Source: Psococerastis gibbosa | Taxonomy: Eukaryota; Arthropoda; Insecta; Psocodea; Psocidae | Assembly: GCA_963971405.1 (NCBI GenBank) | Contig: OZ020487.1 | Span: forward strand, 16,961,344-17,025,343 | Direction: 5' to 3' | DNA length: 64,000 nucleotides | Part shown: positions 12,301 through 24,601 of the stretch, in pieces | Layout: every line of letters starts with the position of its first letter | Numbering within the stretch: the first letter of the stretch is position 1 | The notes under the pieces: model-generated | The model's input: the letters and a program-made list of their open reading frames with translations, nothing else | The model's database searches: none | What the model was told of the DNA's origin: nothing | Translations under genes and position numbers: made by a program

Positions 12301-15300
12301 ACTGGAAGCATGCGTCTGAGCGTTTGAAAAGACATGAAACTACCGTAACGCATTTGCAAATAGTTTGCCAATTTAAGCATCTCTCAAACGAGGCAATGCG
12401 TATTGATCGTGAGTTGGCCACACAAGTGAAGGAGAGCATTGCTTATTGGCGAAACGTTCTAAACAGATTGATTTCCGTCATAATATTTCTTTCTGGACGA
12501 GGACTTGCCTTTCGAGGGGACAACGAAATTTTGGGATCAACCAAAAATGGCAATTATTTGGGAGTCCTTGAGCTAATTGCACAATATGATCCGTTTTTAG
12601 TAGGCCACTTAGAGAAGCATGGAAATCGTGGCAGTGGTAGTGGCGGCGTTAACTACCTATCTGCCCACATTTGCGAAGAATTAATTGCGCTGATGTCCAC
12701 CAAAGTTAGCGATGAAATAATTAAACGCTTAAAAGCCTGCAAATATTATTCGGTTTCGGTAGATTCAACAACTGACGAAGGCCATATAGATCAAATGACT
12801 GTGATTGTCAGGTATCTAGAAGAAAGCACACCAAAGGAAAGATTTCTTAGTTTTATGCCAAACCAAGGCCATAAAGCTAAAGAATTATTTGATGGCCTCA
12901 ACAAAGTTTTAAAAAAGTTCGGCCTGGATTTGAAAGATATTCGTGGGCAGTCGTATGACAATGCTTCCGCTATGAGTGGAGAATATAGTGGTCTACGCAC
13001 TTTGGTGCTAAATGAGAATCCTTTGGCTTTATGGGTTCCATGTTTCAATCATTCCCTCAACTTAGTGGGCACAAAAGCGATGGACTCCTGCTCCCAATCG
13101 AAATTATTTTTTAGCTTTCTTGAGCAAATTTATGTATTTTTTACAAGTTCCACAGCTCGGTTCAACGTCCTTTCAAATGTTCTAAAAAGTGCTGCGAAGA
13201 AGTATGGCCACAACATACCAGTGCCCAAAAGAATCAGTTTAACCCGGTGGTCCTCAAGAGCGGAAGCTACTAATAGCCTAGTTTTGGGCTATAACGAAAT
13301 ACGAGAAGTCCTTAAAGATCTCTCCGAAGAAGATGTCCAAGCAAGTGGACTCTATTTGCAAATTACCACGTTGGAGATAGCAATTTACGCTGTTCTTTGG
13401 AACGATATACTGGCAAGGGTGAATGCAGTAAACATCAATCTCCAGAATCCAAGAATCGACATTAATACTTCGATCAGTGTGATGGAGTCCCTTAAGATCT
13501 TCATTGGGGAATTTAGGGATTCTTTCCAAGAATATGAGAAAAAGGGTGTTGAATTGTGTGGGCACAATTCTTATAAATCGGAAACTTTGCGGAAGCGGAT
13601 CCGAAATGTGAGGCTAAATCCTTTGGATTATGGGAAAACTGAGGAAGCTGAATTCAGTCATAGCGAGAAATTCCGAATCGAAAGTTTCATTCCCATAATT
13701 GACCAGTTTATGCAATCATTGGATCGGAGAATTTCAGCATATGAAGACATAAATAGGAAATTTGGATTTTTACAATATTTAGAAAAAATAAGCCCTGATG
13801 ATTTGAAAACTAGGGCAGAGAACCTGGTGAGTTGTTACACAGGTGACTTGGACGGTAACTTGTACTTCGAGCTAGTACAGTTTCGTGAGTTTGTGAAATT
13901 ATTTGTGATAGATGATGCACAAAAAAACAATATAATCGAAGAAAAACGTATCAGTTTTGAACGGTTCATGTACAATTTGATTTTAGAAAGAGGAGTAGCT
14001 GATAGCTTTCCCAATGTAGAAGTACTTTTGAAGATGTACTTAGTTATAATGAGTGGCAACATAAGCAGCGAGCGATCTTTTTCCGTACTAAAACACATAA
14101 AAAATCCTCGTCGCACCAGTTCTTCTGAAGCTCGGCTTAGCCATCTTTCAATGCTGAATATAAATCACGACATAGTGGCAGCGTTAAATTATGACGATAT
14201 AATTGACAGTTTTGCTGTAATAAAGAGTCGAAGAGTGCATCTTTAAATAAATTAAAATTTTGTGTTTATAATTAGGTACCTATTAATTTATTCCTTTTAA
14301 AAATACACCGCAGTGTCTACAGCTTTAGTTGAGTAGCCCTTAGGCTTGTATTGTACTATTGACTTGACTTTATATTACTAAGAATCGCTTTTCTTTTTTA
14401 TAATGATTTTGCAACCTGTGTCACCATTTTATAATTTATTGTGGGATATTCGTCTAAGGGGATTAGAAATTTCTCCCCGAGAAAGGGCCCCCACATAATT
14501 CGGGCCCACGGGCCCCCACAAGCCCAAACCCGGCACTGCTTGCATTGTCCTGTTAACTTATTCCGCAACAGTAAAAACAGTTAAATCATTAAAACAGCTC
14601 GCTCGGCTATATATTGGTTAAATACGGTGCCATACGGCAAAGGGTTGTGTTTTTGATGTAATGTGTCGTTTTTAAATATCCAAACAGTTCACTCATTAGG
14701 TAAACACTCTGAAAAATAATTACAGTAGGCCCTACTATAGGCAACTGAACATTTGGTTTTCCATTTCAGCTTCACAGAATCTCCAATCTCTAGATGCCAA
14801 AGCCAGTGGATACTTTTTTAACTTTCCCTACTGCTACTGGCTTATAATTTTAGGATTATTTTCTTGTCCCTTGACCTGGTTGGGAAGCCCAAAGGATTTA
14901 AAGTAAGTAAAAAATAGGTGAATATTGCGTATTTAAAAAAAAAAATGTACTAGTATATTAAGGTAAAATTGCCCTCAAGGAACTTTTTCAAATTGGATCT
15001 GACGTCATTTTCTTAAGATAGATAAGAAGATTAGACTTTTTATTCGCCCCCACTTCAGAAGTAGGCTCCTTCTAAGTAGATACCAACATCTCTAACGATC
15101 CTAAGTAAATAATAAAGAAATAAATAATAAATAAATCATATATTTTGTTAAAATTGATCAGTTTGCAAAACTTCAATAAAATGTCACAACAAAATTCACC
15201 ATTTCGAACAAAAGTTGCATCCAAGGACTTGTTCAAAATAATAACTGTCACAATAATGGGAAGTATGACTGAGCACCACTGAAGATGTCGACCGCAGCTG

Positions 15301-18053
15301 TTGACGAAGGGTTAGGAAATTCACTATCATATCGACCACGGCCTATCAGCCCGGATTCTACTGGTTCTCCATATACCTATAGAGTATTTTCCTCTTTCAG
15401 ATGGATCTCAGTGCTTTCATCTTCCATTGTGATTTTATGTGCTGTTCTGACTTGGGTCTGCATGTTCTGGGACAATACCAGAGCTTTTTCCTTCAGAGAT
15501 ATCCCAGCGCCCAACTGGCAAAGTGCAGGAATAGCCTATGGAATCCTTGCATTCCAAGTTGCATGCCATCCGTGTATTCTTGCAATCCAGGCTGACATGA
15601 AAAACAAGAAGGAACTTTCTCAAAGTGTTTTGTGCAGTTTTTTTGGTGAGTATGCATTGATCACTGGTCAAAAATTCCGTCATTTTTTATTAAACATCTC
15701 AACTTTTTTTAATCACAAATGACTGAATTGTTGACCAATGGAATACCCGCCTTAGTAATACTTGACGAAAAATAAAAGAAGAATGTCGGCAAAATAAATG
15801 TAGAATGAAATTAATCATAGAAAGCGAGAGATCTTTGACCATATAATACTATATATAACAAAATATTATATGGTCTAAGGGTGAGATGGTACATTTGCAA
15901 CCGCTAAGAATAATTTTTGAAAATCTGGGGTACCGTACGGTATACTTTCAAACATTGACAGATCCCGTCGTGGCTGCCATGCATGCTATGATTCGATTGG
16001 TTGAAAGATTAGGCCTATTTGCTGCTTGGTCGAAGAAGGCGGCACCAGAAATTAAAAAAAAATTCTTTGCCGGGAGTGGGAGTCCCATTTCTTATATTTA
16101 GAGCCGTACTTATTAAACTTAACAATAAGGAGGCAACACAGTTGCATAATCATAATCCTGAAGTGATTGGGGTCTTCCTGGCACCCCAAGAAATATATAA
16201 TTTTGCTACTTAATTCTTTTGGTATAGGCCCTATGCTTCAGTTCAGGTGGGAATCTCCCAATCATTATTGAACTCTAAACACTGCAAGTTACCCTTACTA
16301 GCTTCTGTCCCATGCCCCCCCCCCCCCCTTGACTATATATTGTACTATATATTCATATTTATCTAATGTCTTTCTATTATTTTCCAGTGACTGGAGGTCT
16401 TTTCATGACAACTTCTTTACTGGCAATGTCTCTATATGGTGCGGGAGTGAAGGCCAATTTGACACAGGGTCTGCCAGGGTCACTGGTACTCTATATGGAC
16501 ATCGTTCTCATCACTCTTCAGCTATTTCTGTCGACAATAGTTGGAGGATGCCCTATCTTCCAGGATATTGAAGACAAGTTAAAAATTCCTCAAGGTATAC
16601 CTATAATAATATTATAAGTTGCAACCTACCATAACGGAAAATAATAACGGGCCCGGGGGTTTAGTTTATACCATATTAACATGGTATCATATAGCTGCAT
16701 CATAGAAGAAACCATAGGTTAATCGACCTGGGCACCCAAGAAAAGAATATCTACAACCTACAACAAGTGAATGTAGGAGCCAATACATACTAGGAGCTAA
16801 AGAGGGAGTGCCAGGACCGAGGGGAGTGGAGGCATCGTTGCCTCATAATACCACAATTCAAAACGTCGCTATTTAAACACTCCCAGGCATACATATATTT
16901 CAATAAAGGTCTATAACTCCATCCCTCTATCAATTAAAAAAGCCCCAAGTCTCAATATATACAAGTCCCTTATAAGGAAGTCTATTAAAATTATCATGCG
17001 AAATTACCAGTCCCGAATTGCCTTGCTAAAAAGTTAATGTTAAAAGTTAATGTTCATTTTAAAATTCATTTTATTATATTATATTTTATTTTTGTATTTT
17101 AATAACACGCATGTATTTTAGTAACTTTAATAATTTTAATAATTTAAATAGGTACGTTGTTTTTAATAATGCGACCTGAAGTTAATTGTTTTGTAACAGA
17201 ATTTTAAAAGAATTTATTTTGTATTGTAGATCAAGTGTTTAGAATAAGTTTTAATATAAATGTTATCTATTAGGTCGAGGGGCCCATCACGGGAATTCCC
17301 AAAGGTGCCCCTCTGAACCACTAATGAAATGTATGTAGAATGTATTCCTCGATAAATAAAATTTACTTTACTTTACTTTACATGTTACTGCCAACCATAG
17401 CCAGCCGGATGTAATTTGAAGAAGAAGAAGAACGTGGTGTTAAAACTAATCCGCTGATTTGAAAGTGAAGAAAAAGACATTCAATTGTTTTGCCAAGTTC
17501 AGCATGCGTCTAGAAAATGCAGCAATGAAACAGGAATGAATCTCATTTTAAAATTCATTTTGTTGCAGATCTTTGTTGGCAGCGGTGTGTGTTAAGAACT
17601 TTCATCGTGATGTCAGCAGTTCTTCTGGCAGAAATGCTGCCGAGATTCGACCTAGTCATGGGCCTACTGGGAGGGCTATTCACAGGGCCAATCACCTTCA
17701 TAATGCCGCCTCTTCTATATGCAAAGCTTCGCTCAATGCTTCCGAAGCCTGCAACCGATTCAAAAAGGATTAATATTGCACATGATCCTACAGTAGAAGT
17801 GGTTACAGAATTTAAGTCAAGAAAAGAACTATTGAAAAAGTTTTTTAGGCGGCATTTTTTTACGTTAGAAGTTAATTTAAATGAAGGGGGTCTAAATAAT
17901 CTCGAGAAAACCGTTTCTTTTGGAATCATTATAGTTGGCCTGACTGCAACGATTTCTGCCATTTTCTTTAGTTTGAGAGGGGTCGTATGGACCTCGCAAT
18001 TTGTGCCCCCCTGTATTGTTGATGTAAAGGCAGCCTCAGCCGTTGTAACATAA
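9365..18053 (+). CDS. AAAP-family amino acid transporter (491 aa, seven coding exons)
   Basis: Coding exons are 9365-9536, 9881-10001, 10421-10533, 14770-14902, 15401-15645, 16388-16594 and 17569-18053. All junctions are GT-AG and the frame closes at TAA 18051-18053. The ATG lies one base after an acceptor, implying a non-coding 5' exon. The product has about 11 hydrophobic segments. TM1, broken as in this fold (FAVACIVDQFGINPIIVLPR, about 30-50), is followed by GWIGFPLAICVFALSIYTAM, then LLGRCW; later helices lie near 100-122, 153-173, 182-203, 218-240, 262-282, 294-315, 338-356, 360-385 and 448-470. This order and the GW...YT..LLGRCW signature fit the Aa_trans/AAAP superfamily (SLC32/36/38 and plant AVT/LHT relatives). 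The substrate cannot be read from sequence. It would sit in the plasma or an organelle membrane as a cation-coupled carrier. A hAT transposon occupies its third intron. Confidence 0.9.
10007..10420. repeat. Tandem duplication of an intron end, including the acceptor region
   Basis: Two diverged copies of about 200 bases (10007-10205 and 10206-10420) share AATATCGGCTAAAATTGCTT, CTCAAAATCAGCTTATATTT and CATACTACATATTGGTATTT. The downstream copy ends in the acceptor used by exon 3 (TTCTTTTCAG). The upstream copy ends in TTCTTTTGCACAG, so a decoy acceptor precedes the real one. Confidence 0.85.
10711..14538 (+). mobile_element. Complete autonomous hAT transposon, 3828 bp
   Basis: The element starts CAGTGCCGGGTTTGG and ends CCAAACCCGGCACTG, a perfect 15-bp inverted terminus. 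It is flanked by identical 8-bp copies of CTTGCATT at 10703-10710 and 14539-14546. Next to each end are runs of GGGCCC and GGGGCCCCCACA. Inside is one spliced, uninterrupted transposase gene (11497-14246). It lies in the transporter's third intron in the same orientation as the host gene. Without it that intron would be about 400 bases. Intact termini, an exact duplication and an open gene suggest a fairly recent insertion. Confidence 0.96.
11497..14246 (+). CDS. hAT transposase, ZMYM1-like type (848 aa)
   Basis: There are two exons, 11497-11736 and 11940-14246, with a GT-AG intron of 203 bases in phase 0; the open frame seen from 12006 is the second exon. A basic N-terminus (MDRHKGKREYASGSEKRK) precedes a TTF-type zinc finger near residues 165-220 (SWLCFSPSTGKLYCFYCKLL, then H...H). 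The RNase H-like catalytic core follows, with SVDSTTD near 353, GQSYDNASAMSG near 416 and CFNHSLNLVG near 447. The C-terminal hAT dimerisation region carries NISSERSFSVLKHIKNPRRT near 785 and ARLSHLSMLNINHD. The two Asp motifs and the SER Glu expected of the DDE-type triad are present, and no frame break was seen. It would excise and reinsert this element and could act on related MITEs. Similar proteins are often annotated as zinc finger MYM-type protein 1-like. Confidence 0.95.
17268..17385 (+). mobile_element. Probable non-LTR retrotransposon 3' end
   Basis: A G/C-rich patch (GGTCGAGGGGCCCATCACGG and AAAGGTGCCCCTCTGAACCA) is followed by TTCCTCGATAAATAAA and a (TTTAC)n tail at 17362-17380. 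This matches the style of a LINE 3' UTR ending in a short tandem tail. No reverse transcriptase frame lies upstream, so it would be a strongly 5'-truncated copy in the transporter's last intron. Confidence 0.45.
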
Positions 18054-18061
18054 GATGATAG

Positions 18062-18811
18062 CAGTGGCGCCGACCCGACTTGTATGTTGCTCAGGTGGTC
18101 AAGCACCCCCAACTTTCAAGAGAAGGGGCTGAGCACCGCCCAAATATTTTACATGCTTAATTAAAAGAAAGTTATGCCTCAACAGCCTAATGTTGTAGCC
18201 AATCCAGATTTTTTCCACAATTATTGCACAATTTTATTTATTTACTTATGAGACAATTTGAATTTGAATCAATTTTCTTTATCTATAAAATAGCCAAGAA
18301 TTGATCAACTTGACCGACAAGCTAGACAGTATAACTATTTAAATTACACATAAAGGCAATTAGGCATCTTCATGGCCGTCAAATCATTTTTGGGATTATA
18401 ACTCAAAATTCGGCCTGGCAAGTGGAAAATTGGTCCAAATTGTCTTTCGATAAGTCTCAAGACCTACACATATGCATGCCCCTCGTGACTCTTGTAAACT
18501 AAATACTCCTTCAACTTTTAGAATCGCGATATTTTGGAAATAGTGCCTCCTAGGAAAAAAAAGTAGTTTCACAACTTTTGTAGATAAATTTATGGTATTT
18601 ATCTTTTTAAATAATCTTGACGGGACTACTATAGGCTTCGTTCAAATTTTGAATGATTAGCAGTTGACACTATCAAACAGATATAGGCTGCAACTCATTG
18701 TGGTACCGGCCTGAAAACATCCAAATAATATTAGAATAGACCCCTTAGTAAAAATAGATTACCGGTACTATTCGAGCACCCCCAAAAAATTTTAACAAGT
18801 CGGCGCCAATA
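18062..18811. mobile_element. hAT-like MITE (750 bp) directly after the transporter stop codon
   Basis: The left end CAGTGGCGCCGACCCGACTT and the right end ACAAGTCGGCGCCAATA form inverted termini. The flanks GATGATAG (18054-18061) and GATGATAA (18812-18819) match at seven of eight positions. The left duplication begins at the base immediately after the TAA stop. The interior has no long open frame. Confidence 0.75.
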
Positions 18812-18819
18812 GATGATAA

Positions 18820-21800
18820 AATGTACATGCCAATTAGTGTGATATAGGCTCTTTTACATTTTAGATACGAATGTAATTCTCTATTTTATTTTACAATATG
18901 AAAAAAAAAGTCAAAATTGTAGCTTTTAGGTAATTTTTTAATTAAAATTATATTTATTTTATTTATGTATAGGCACCCTATATAGTAGGGTATGAATTGC
19001 ACTGCTTAAGAAATAAGTATGAGTTTAATTAAATGACAATACAGTGAACCCTGAAGAGTTTATATTTTTTATATTAACTAATTCGCCTTTCGATGTTGAT
19101 GTCTCCGCATCGTCAGTATTAAAAGGGTAAATTAAAACCATAGTTTAAAAATTTAAACCATATTTTAAAAATTAAAACCATATTTTAAATATGCGGTAAA
19201 AATGAACATGAGTGCCGAGTGGTGTTCAGACACAAATCGTCCACGTATTACCAAATGATCCCTAGCTGTGTAAGCTATACAAGTATATTAAATGTGTCTC
19301 AAAAATAATAATAATGACTTGTGTATGTAGGTTCAACCCCCCGCCCTAAGTCGATAATAAATCCTGGGCACGGCCGTTTCCCTATTATATAGGTACATCC
19401 CCCTTCCATGGAAGAGGGTATATAGCCTATCGTTACTTCGGAATAAAAAAGACACAACTCAAAAATTGTCGATTTCAACTTAATAACGCTAAAATATTTT
19501 TAAGAAAATCTGTATTTTGCTAGAAAAACGGCTTTAATGTAGTGTGTATATTTTCTGCGGGAGGGCGTTTATAGTTGGCGGAACTGTCAGGTAATTAATT
19601 ATAAAAAAACTTTAACTTCAATTTCTGTAAATTGATAGATTTAGAGTGTCCTTGTTCCAGAGGCGGACTCAGCGACCGGCACTGCGGGCAATTGCCCCCC
19701 CCCCCCCCCTTAGAAGGCAGTTATATTCTTTGCCAAGTGTTAACTGCACTCAAAATGCGTAAAACCTCACTATTTTAGCCCTATTTTAAAATTAAAAAAA
19801 TCTCCCGGGGGAGTCCCCCTGCCCCCTCCCCTATGCACAATTTTATTAATTCTCTGTAACATAGAAACCTTATTGCTCTGAAAATGAGTATAACCCCAAT
19901 ATTTCAGCCATATTTTTCAAAAGTTCCCGGCCCCATGCATTATTTTAGACCGTGCACTATTTTATTCATTCCCTGTAATATAGAACCCTCTGGCTCATGC
20001 GCAAATGACACTAAGGTCATTAAAGTAATTTAAAGCTGCATACGTCCATGAGAACGGCTTTCCCCATTTTATACACTTTTATGAAAATGGGTGGAGGGGT
20101 GCCAAATTATACACCGCCCCCCTCGAAAACCTATATCATTACGCTACTGACAATTGCCTCCCCCTTTCATGAGGTCTGGGACCACCTCTGCCTTGTTCTT
20201 CCGAAGTAGCGATACGATGTATGTAGTAAACAAAGTTATATGGAATGCGGAACTTGTATGCACCTGCTGGTAGTGAGTAACACGTGTCAACCGTGAGAAT
20301 GAAGCCACCCACGGAGAGCATCAATTATCGGCCTGGATTACACGTGCCACCTTGGGTTGTTGACCTGTTGCGGTTGATCATCCCTTAGTTGCTCGTACCC
20401 GCATCACTTACGCCTGTTACATTGTGTCAATGGTAAGCTTGTCTCATCATGTACATTAACGCTTGTAGCAGGTGTGGGTTGACATTCAGATGTGTACCAG
20501 CTTGTCATTGGCTAAATATTCAAAGATCTACTATCAAGTACAATAGGTACATTAGGTCCATTCCATTAGGAGAAAATTATTTATATAATCCCATGAAAAA
20601 TTATACAATATCGAATTTCATATTTATTATATAAGATTTCTACTCTGGAGGCATGTGCTAATATAATAACAGAAAGCAAAGTTTTGAATGTGAAGAAAAA
20701 AATATTTTTTGAAGAAATGGAGAATCGGTTCACAATGCTTTGCATGTGTCCAATGTCTAGTATTACAATATAATATTGGTCTGTCTAGACAGTCTACAAC
20801 AGACTATGCTATCATCCCATTGATCATTCCAGTGCTTTAGGGTTGGGAAATCCAAGCTGCCGAAATTTAACCCCTGGTCTTTATAACCAGGAGCGACAGT
20901 ACAGTAATAATTATATATTACGGTACCCATATACTAATTGATAAATAGGAAAGCATGAATAGGTACGCGTTCACTCTTAGTGCAAACATCCTTGTAATGG
21001 GCAATGGTATACAGAATAGGCCCTCAATGGGGACAATTTGTATTGGGCAACTTTTTGAAGTTAGGGTTCTAAAATAATATACGGTACTATACTTACTCCT
21101 AGTATAAGTAGTGGTACTGTACAGTATTTAGATCCCTAGTTGGAGTTTTTATGTTGTTTATTGTTAGCATTGTCCCAGGCTTGTCATCAGGATTTAATGG
21201 AGACATTTTCTAGTGGTGGATCCAGGATTGTACAGGATTGTTGTATTTGTTTGGTGCGGGGGAGGGGGGGGGGGCATATTTCCTCATCCTGATATCATAC
21301 AAGGGGCGTATGGTTAACGTTGCTCTCTTAACAAACACTTTTGACATTGTGTAGTCCCTACAGCTCAGGACTCAAGAGCCAAGATGCAGCTTTGAAGAAA
21401 TTGTCTTCTTCTTCTTCTTCTTCAGCGAACGCCCGTCCTTCGCTGGTAGACCTTTTGACGCTGTGCCGCATAGTCGAACTGAGTCATTTGTCATAGTTTG
21501 GTTTTCTACCTCAACGCCAATGCAGTTGAATAGGTGATCAGCATTTCCGTCTCCTTGGAAGCTAATGTCTAAAAAATAATAATAATAATCTATCCGATCT
21601 ATCGTGAAAAAATGGAAAGTGAGCAGAAGATAATACTTAACAAATGAATGGTTTTAGGAGAGAAATGGACTGCCCTTCCGGAGACAATATGGAAAGTCGT
21701 ATGGGAGGCTGGACAATAAAGAAATTACCAACTGATGTTACCTGTCCACTAAATTACAGCAATTATTTGAGCAGGTTCATGTATCTCGATTACACGCGCC

Positions 21801-22759
21801 CATGCACTTATACAGAATTACGTCTCCAGGAGGCCCTCGGGCTCTACGTAACTTTCCTGGTCGGTATGTACGATACTATACTGGATGTCAGCGTCTTGGA
21901 CAGGGGGAGGGTTATTTCGGAATTCATATGCATTACCTAAAAATCCTTAATCCAATCTTTTACACCTAAATTTTCCAAAAATCCCCCCCCCCCAGCCCGC
22001 ATCTTAAATAAACATAAAATTCTCTGTGAGGGAGGAATTTACAGTTTTACAATTATTGGTGTAGTATAATTGTACGGTACCTACTATATTATGCAAAGGG
22101 GGTCCGTTTAGGAGTGATGCGCGCGTGATATGCGCCCCTCTCAGGCTAATGTGCTTAAACTTCCACAATTTTGCACCTGTAGGTGCTGTAGGTACTTGTA
22201 GCTACCTAACGGTTTCAATCAAAAATAGTTCAAATTATGGGTGTTTTAATGCAGTATATAAAAAAAAAACATTGGACATTTAATATTAAGTAGGTACCTT
22301 TCGTTTCTTGATAAGTTATAAGACAGGTTTGAAGTTACCGTATAAACTGTATACCTGTATCCAATACATTATTTGATGAATGACAGTTAACTGAAGATAT
22401 ATAGAAGTTCTACCAGACTAGAAAGAAGGCCATCCGCGGCTCAGTCAATCAATTATTCTGCAGTTGTGACCGAGCGTAATGGGATCAGCAGCCCTCTAGG
22501 TAGAGTAACTGCCCGTCACTACTTTTAGCTGACCACGCCCATTAGCTCATTAGGGGTACACACATTCACACACCTGTGATCAGATCAGGGAGAATCGAAA
22601 TGGAAATAAATGGAGCATAGAAATAAACATGGAATGAAATGAAATTGTTGTTTATTTATTTACTTTCTTTTTTTCTTTCTTACTTCATTACTATCTACTT
22701 TTTTCACTCTACCACAGGTATGTGAGTACGTACGTTGTATTGTCGCAGCGCTGTCTACA
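18820..22759. other. Gene-free stretch with repeat debris
   Basis: I found no supported exon. It includes partial G/C-tract repeats near 19660-19830 and 21215-21310, and a short fragment at about 21413-21470 that, read on the minus strand, resembles the 3' end of the retrotransposon at 37125-37565 and is followed by a (GAA)n-type run. The remaining open frames are short and look random. Confidence 0.5.
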
Positions 22760-22767
22760 ACTTCACC

Positions 22768-22974
22768 CAAAGACGGATCCTTGGGGGGGGGGGGCGGTGG
22801 GGCCGGTCGCCCCCCCTCCCCCCCCCCCCCCGAGAGAAAAAGTTTTATACTAGATAAAATGGACTTTTGAAGGAAATTAAGAAACATTATTACTCAAGTA
22901 AAAGAAACGCGATATTTTTCCGGCCATCGCCCCCCCCCCCCCCCCCCCGAGAACTTTTTCTGAAACCGTCCCTG
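22768..22974. mobile_element. hAT-like MITE with poly-G/C blocks, perfect duplication ACTTCACC
   Basis: The ends CAAAGACGGATCC and AAACCGTCCCTG lie between identical ACTTCACC copies at 22760-22767 and 22975-22982. Blocks of 10-19 G or C residues lie close to both ends. The ends match those of 44193-44366. Non-coding. Confidence 0.85.
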
Positions 22975-23129
22975 ACTTCACCCGACTCTGGGACGACTCT
23001 CGTAACTATTGCTACAGTGCTAAGATCTCGACAAGAAACTAATTTAGAATTTTATTTCGGGTGGAGCTTTCGATCAAAAATTCTAGTTATTGTAGTTTTA
23101 AGTGGCTTCGCCGATTCTACAAATTATGA

Positions 23130-23292
23130 GGGGGGGGGGGTTAAATTGTCCCCCTGATCTCTCCACTAAATTGTTCCCCTGATCCCTCCATAAATTGTTC
23201 CCCTGATCTCTCCCTAAATTTTATTGTTCCCCTGATCGCTCCTTAAATTGTTTCCCTGATCTCTCCCTAAATTGTTCCCCTGATCCCTCCCT
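23130..23292. repeat. Minisatellite, about 27-bp unit, six copies
   Basis: The phrase AAATTGTTCCCCTGATCTCT and close variants recur six times in a row with spacings of about 25-35 bases, alternating CTCTCC and CCCTCC ends. A run of ten G's precedes it. Confidence 0.85.
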
Positions 23293-24039
23293 TTATACGG
23301 CTCTGATCTCATTTCTCATTTCCTATCGGACGGTAAGAGTGTGATCCACATCACCGTACAGCTGGACAACGATAGGAGTAGGCCTCAGGTTCGGCTTGGA
23401 GGAAGAGCTCAGTACAGTCCACAGTGGCCGGAGAAGTGCCGCTAGTTTGTAACAAAGTGCCTGTGAAGTGTACTCAGCCTGGATTGTGTTTATTTTCCCA
23501 GCTAACCGTAAGTCTTTTTTTCCTATATACATCTTAATTATATATTATTTATTATGTTGTATCGGTTGGTTATACATTTAATTGTAAGAATATCTGTTAT
23601 AGGCTACAGTAGTTTCTATAACTTATCTTAGCATAACCTTGTCCTTCACTAATTTACTAAAATACTAAAAAGTATATTTAGTAATGGACTGTCAACCTAC
23701 TGAAAATGCGGCTATACATATACAATATATAGTTTATTTACTCCCATATGTGAAAGACAGGTTTAATATACATGTGTATGATATAGGTATTTTGCGATGT
23801 TTTGGCTAGGTGTCGGTTTTGTATGTAGTACCTGTAGCTACCTTCTAACTGAGTTCGTGAGTGAACTTAGGCTGCATGTATTGTATTTTACTCATATATA
23901 CAATTGATCATTGTTGTGAAGAAATTTTCCGGAAGTAGAACATTGGTCACCGTCTCAATAGGTACCGTAGATGAATCTCCAAAAAAAAAAAAAAAAAAAA
24001 AAATAGGAGATGGGTCTCTGAAAGAATAATTTCATTTAA

Positions 24040-24245
24040 CTTAGTGGTACGGACTTTCACCTTAAAGATATTTTTGGTTCGAGTCCCACACATGCTACAT
24101 TTTCTTGTCATGCTTCGGAGGGCATGTAAAGCAGGCATATTCCTAGTTGAGTGTATACGGGGGGGGGGGGGGTTAATTACAGCCCGAACTCCGGTAGGTT
24201 GGCTTAGTACGGTAATAGACCAAAAAGTCATTATTTATTTAATTA
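24040..24245 (+). mobile_element. tRNA-derived SINE (family A), copy 3
   Basis: A plus-strand copy with TAGTGGTACGGACTTTCACC, a perfect B box GGTTCGAGTCC at 24076-24086, the CATGCTTCGGAGGGCATGTA body and an A/T-rich 3' end (TTATTTATTTAATTAAAG). A run of about 12 G's interrupts the body near 24160. Confidence 0.8.
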
Positions 24246-24289
24246 AAGACATTGCCTTTAATTGGATATTGGCCCACATCCCCCTAAAT

Positions 24290-24601
24290 CAGGGATTCCC
24301 AAACTTTTTGTCCGTGGACCATTAGATTATTTTATGATTTTTCGTGGACCACCATGTTTCTGACAGGAAAATCGTCAAATTCTAGGACCAAGATCAAGTA
24401 ATTTGTGCCTACAATTAGCCTACCTGCTAATACGTATATTGGTTAGATTTTATAGTTCAGTGCCAAAACTTACTGTATTTTACTTCTAATTTCCAATAAC
24501 TAAGCTGTTTTATTTTCTTATTTCTTACTTTGCTTCGTGGACCACCTGATATATGTCGGTGGACCACCAGTGGTCCGTGGACTACAGTTTGGGAACCCCT
24601 G
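24290..24601. mobile_element. hAT-type non-autonomous element (CAGGGGTTCCCAAAC ends)
   Basis: The left end CAGGGATTCCCAAACTTTTT and the right end GTTTGGGAACCCCTG are inverted copies, followed inward on both sides by GTCCGTGGACCA. CAGGGGTTCCCAAAC is a widespread hAT/Charlie-type terminus. The eight flanking bases do not match, so the duplication has decayed or the boundary is off. Non-coding. Confidence 0.7.

Noticed and set aside
12006-14246. Transposase starting at 12006
   Set aside because: That codon is GTG, not ATG. The frame continues in phase through an acceptor at 11938-11939 to an upstream exon at 11497-11736 with a proper ATG.
15285-15400. Open frame with ATG at 15285 ahead of the fifth transporter exon
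   Set aside because: It is the intron read in frame up to the acceptor at 15399-15400; exon 4 joins directly at 15401 in phase.
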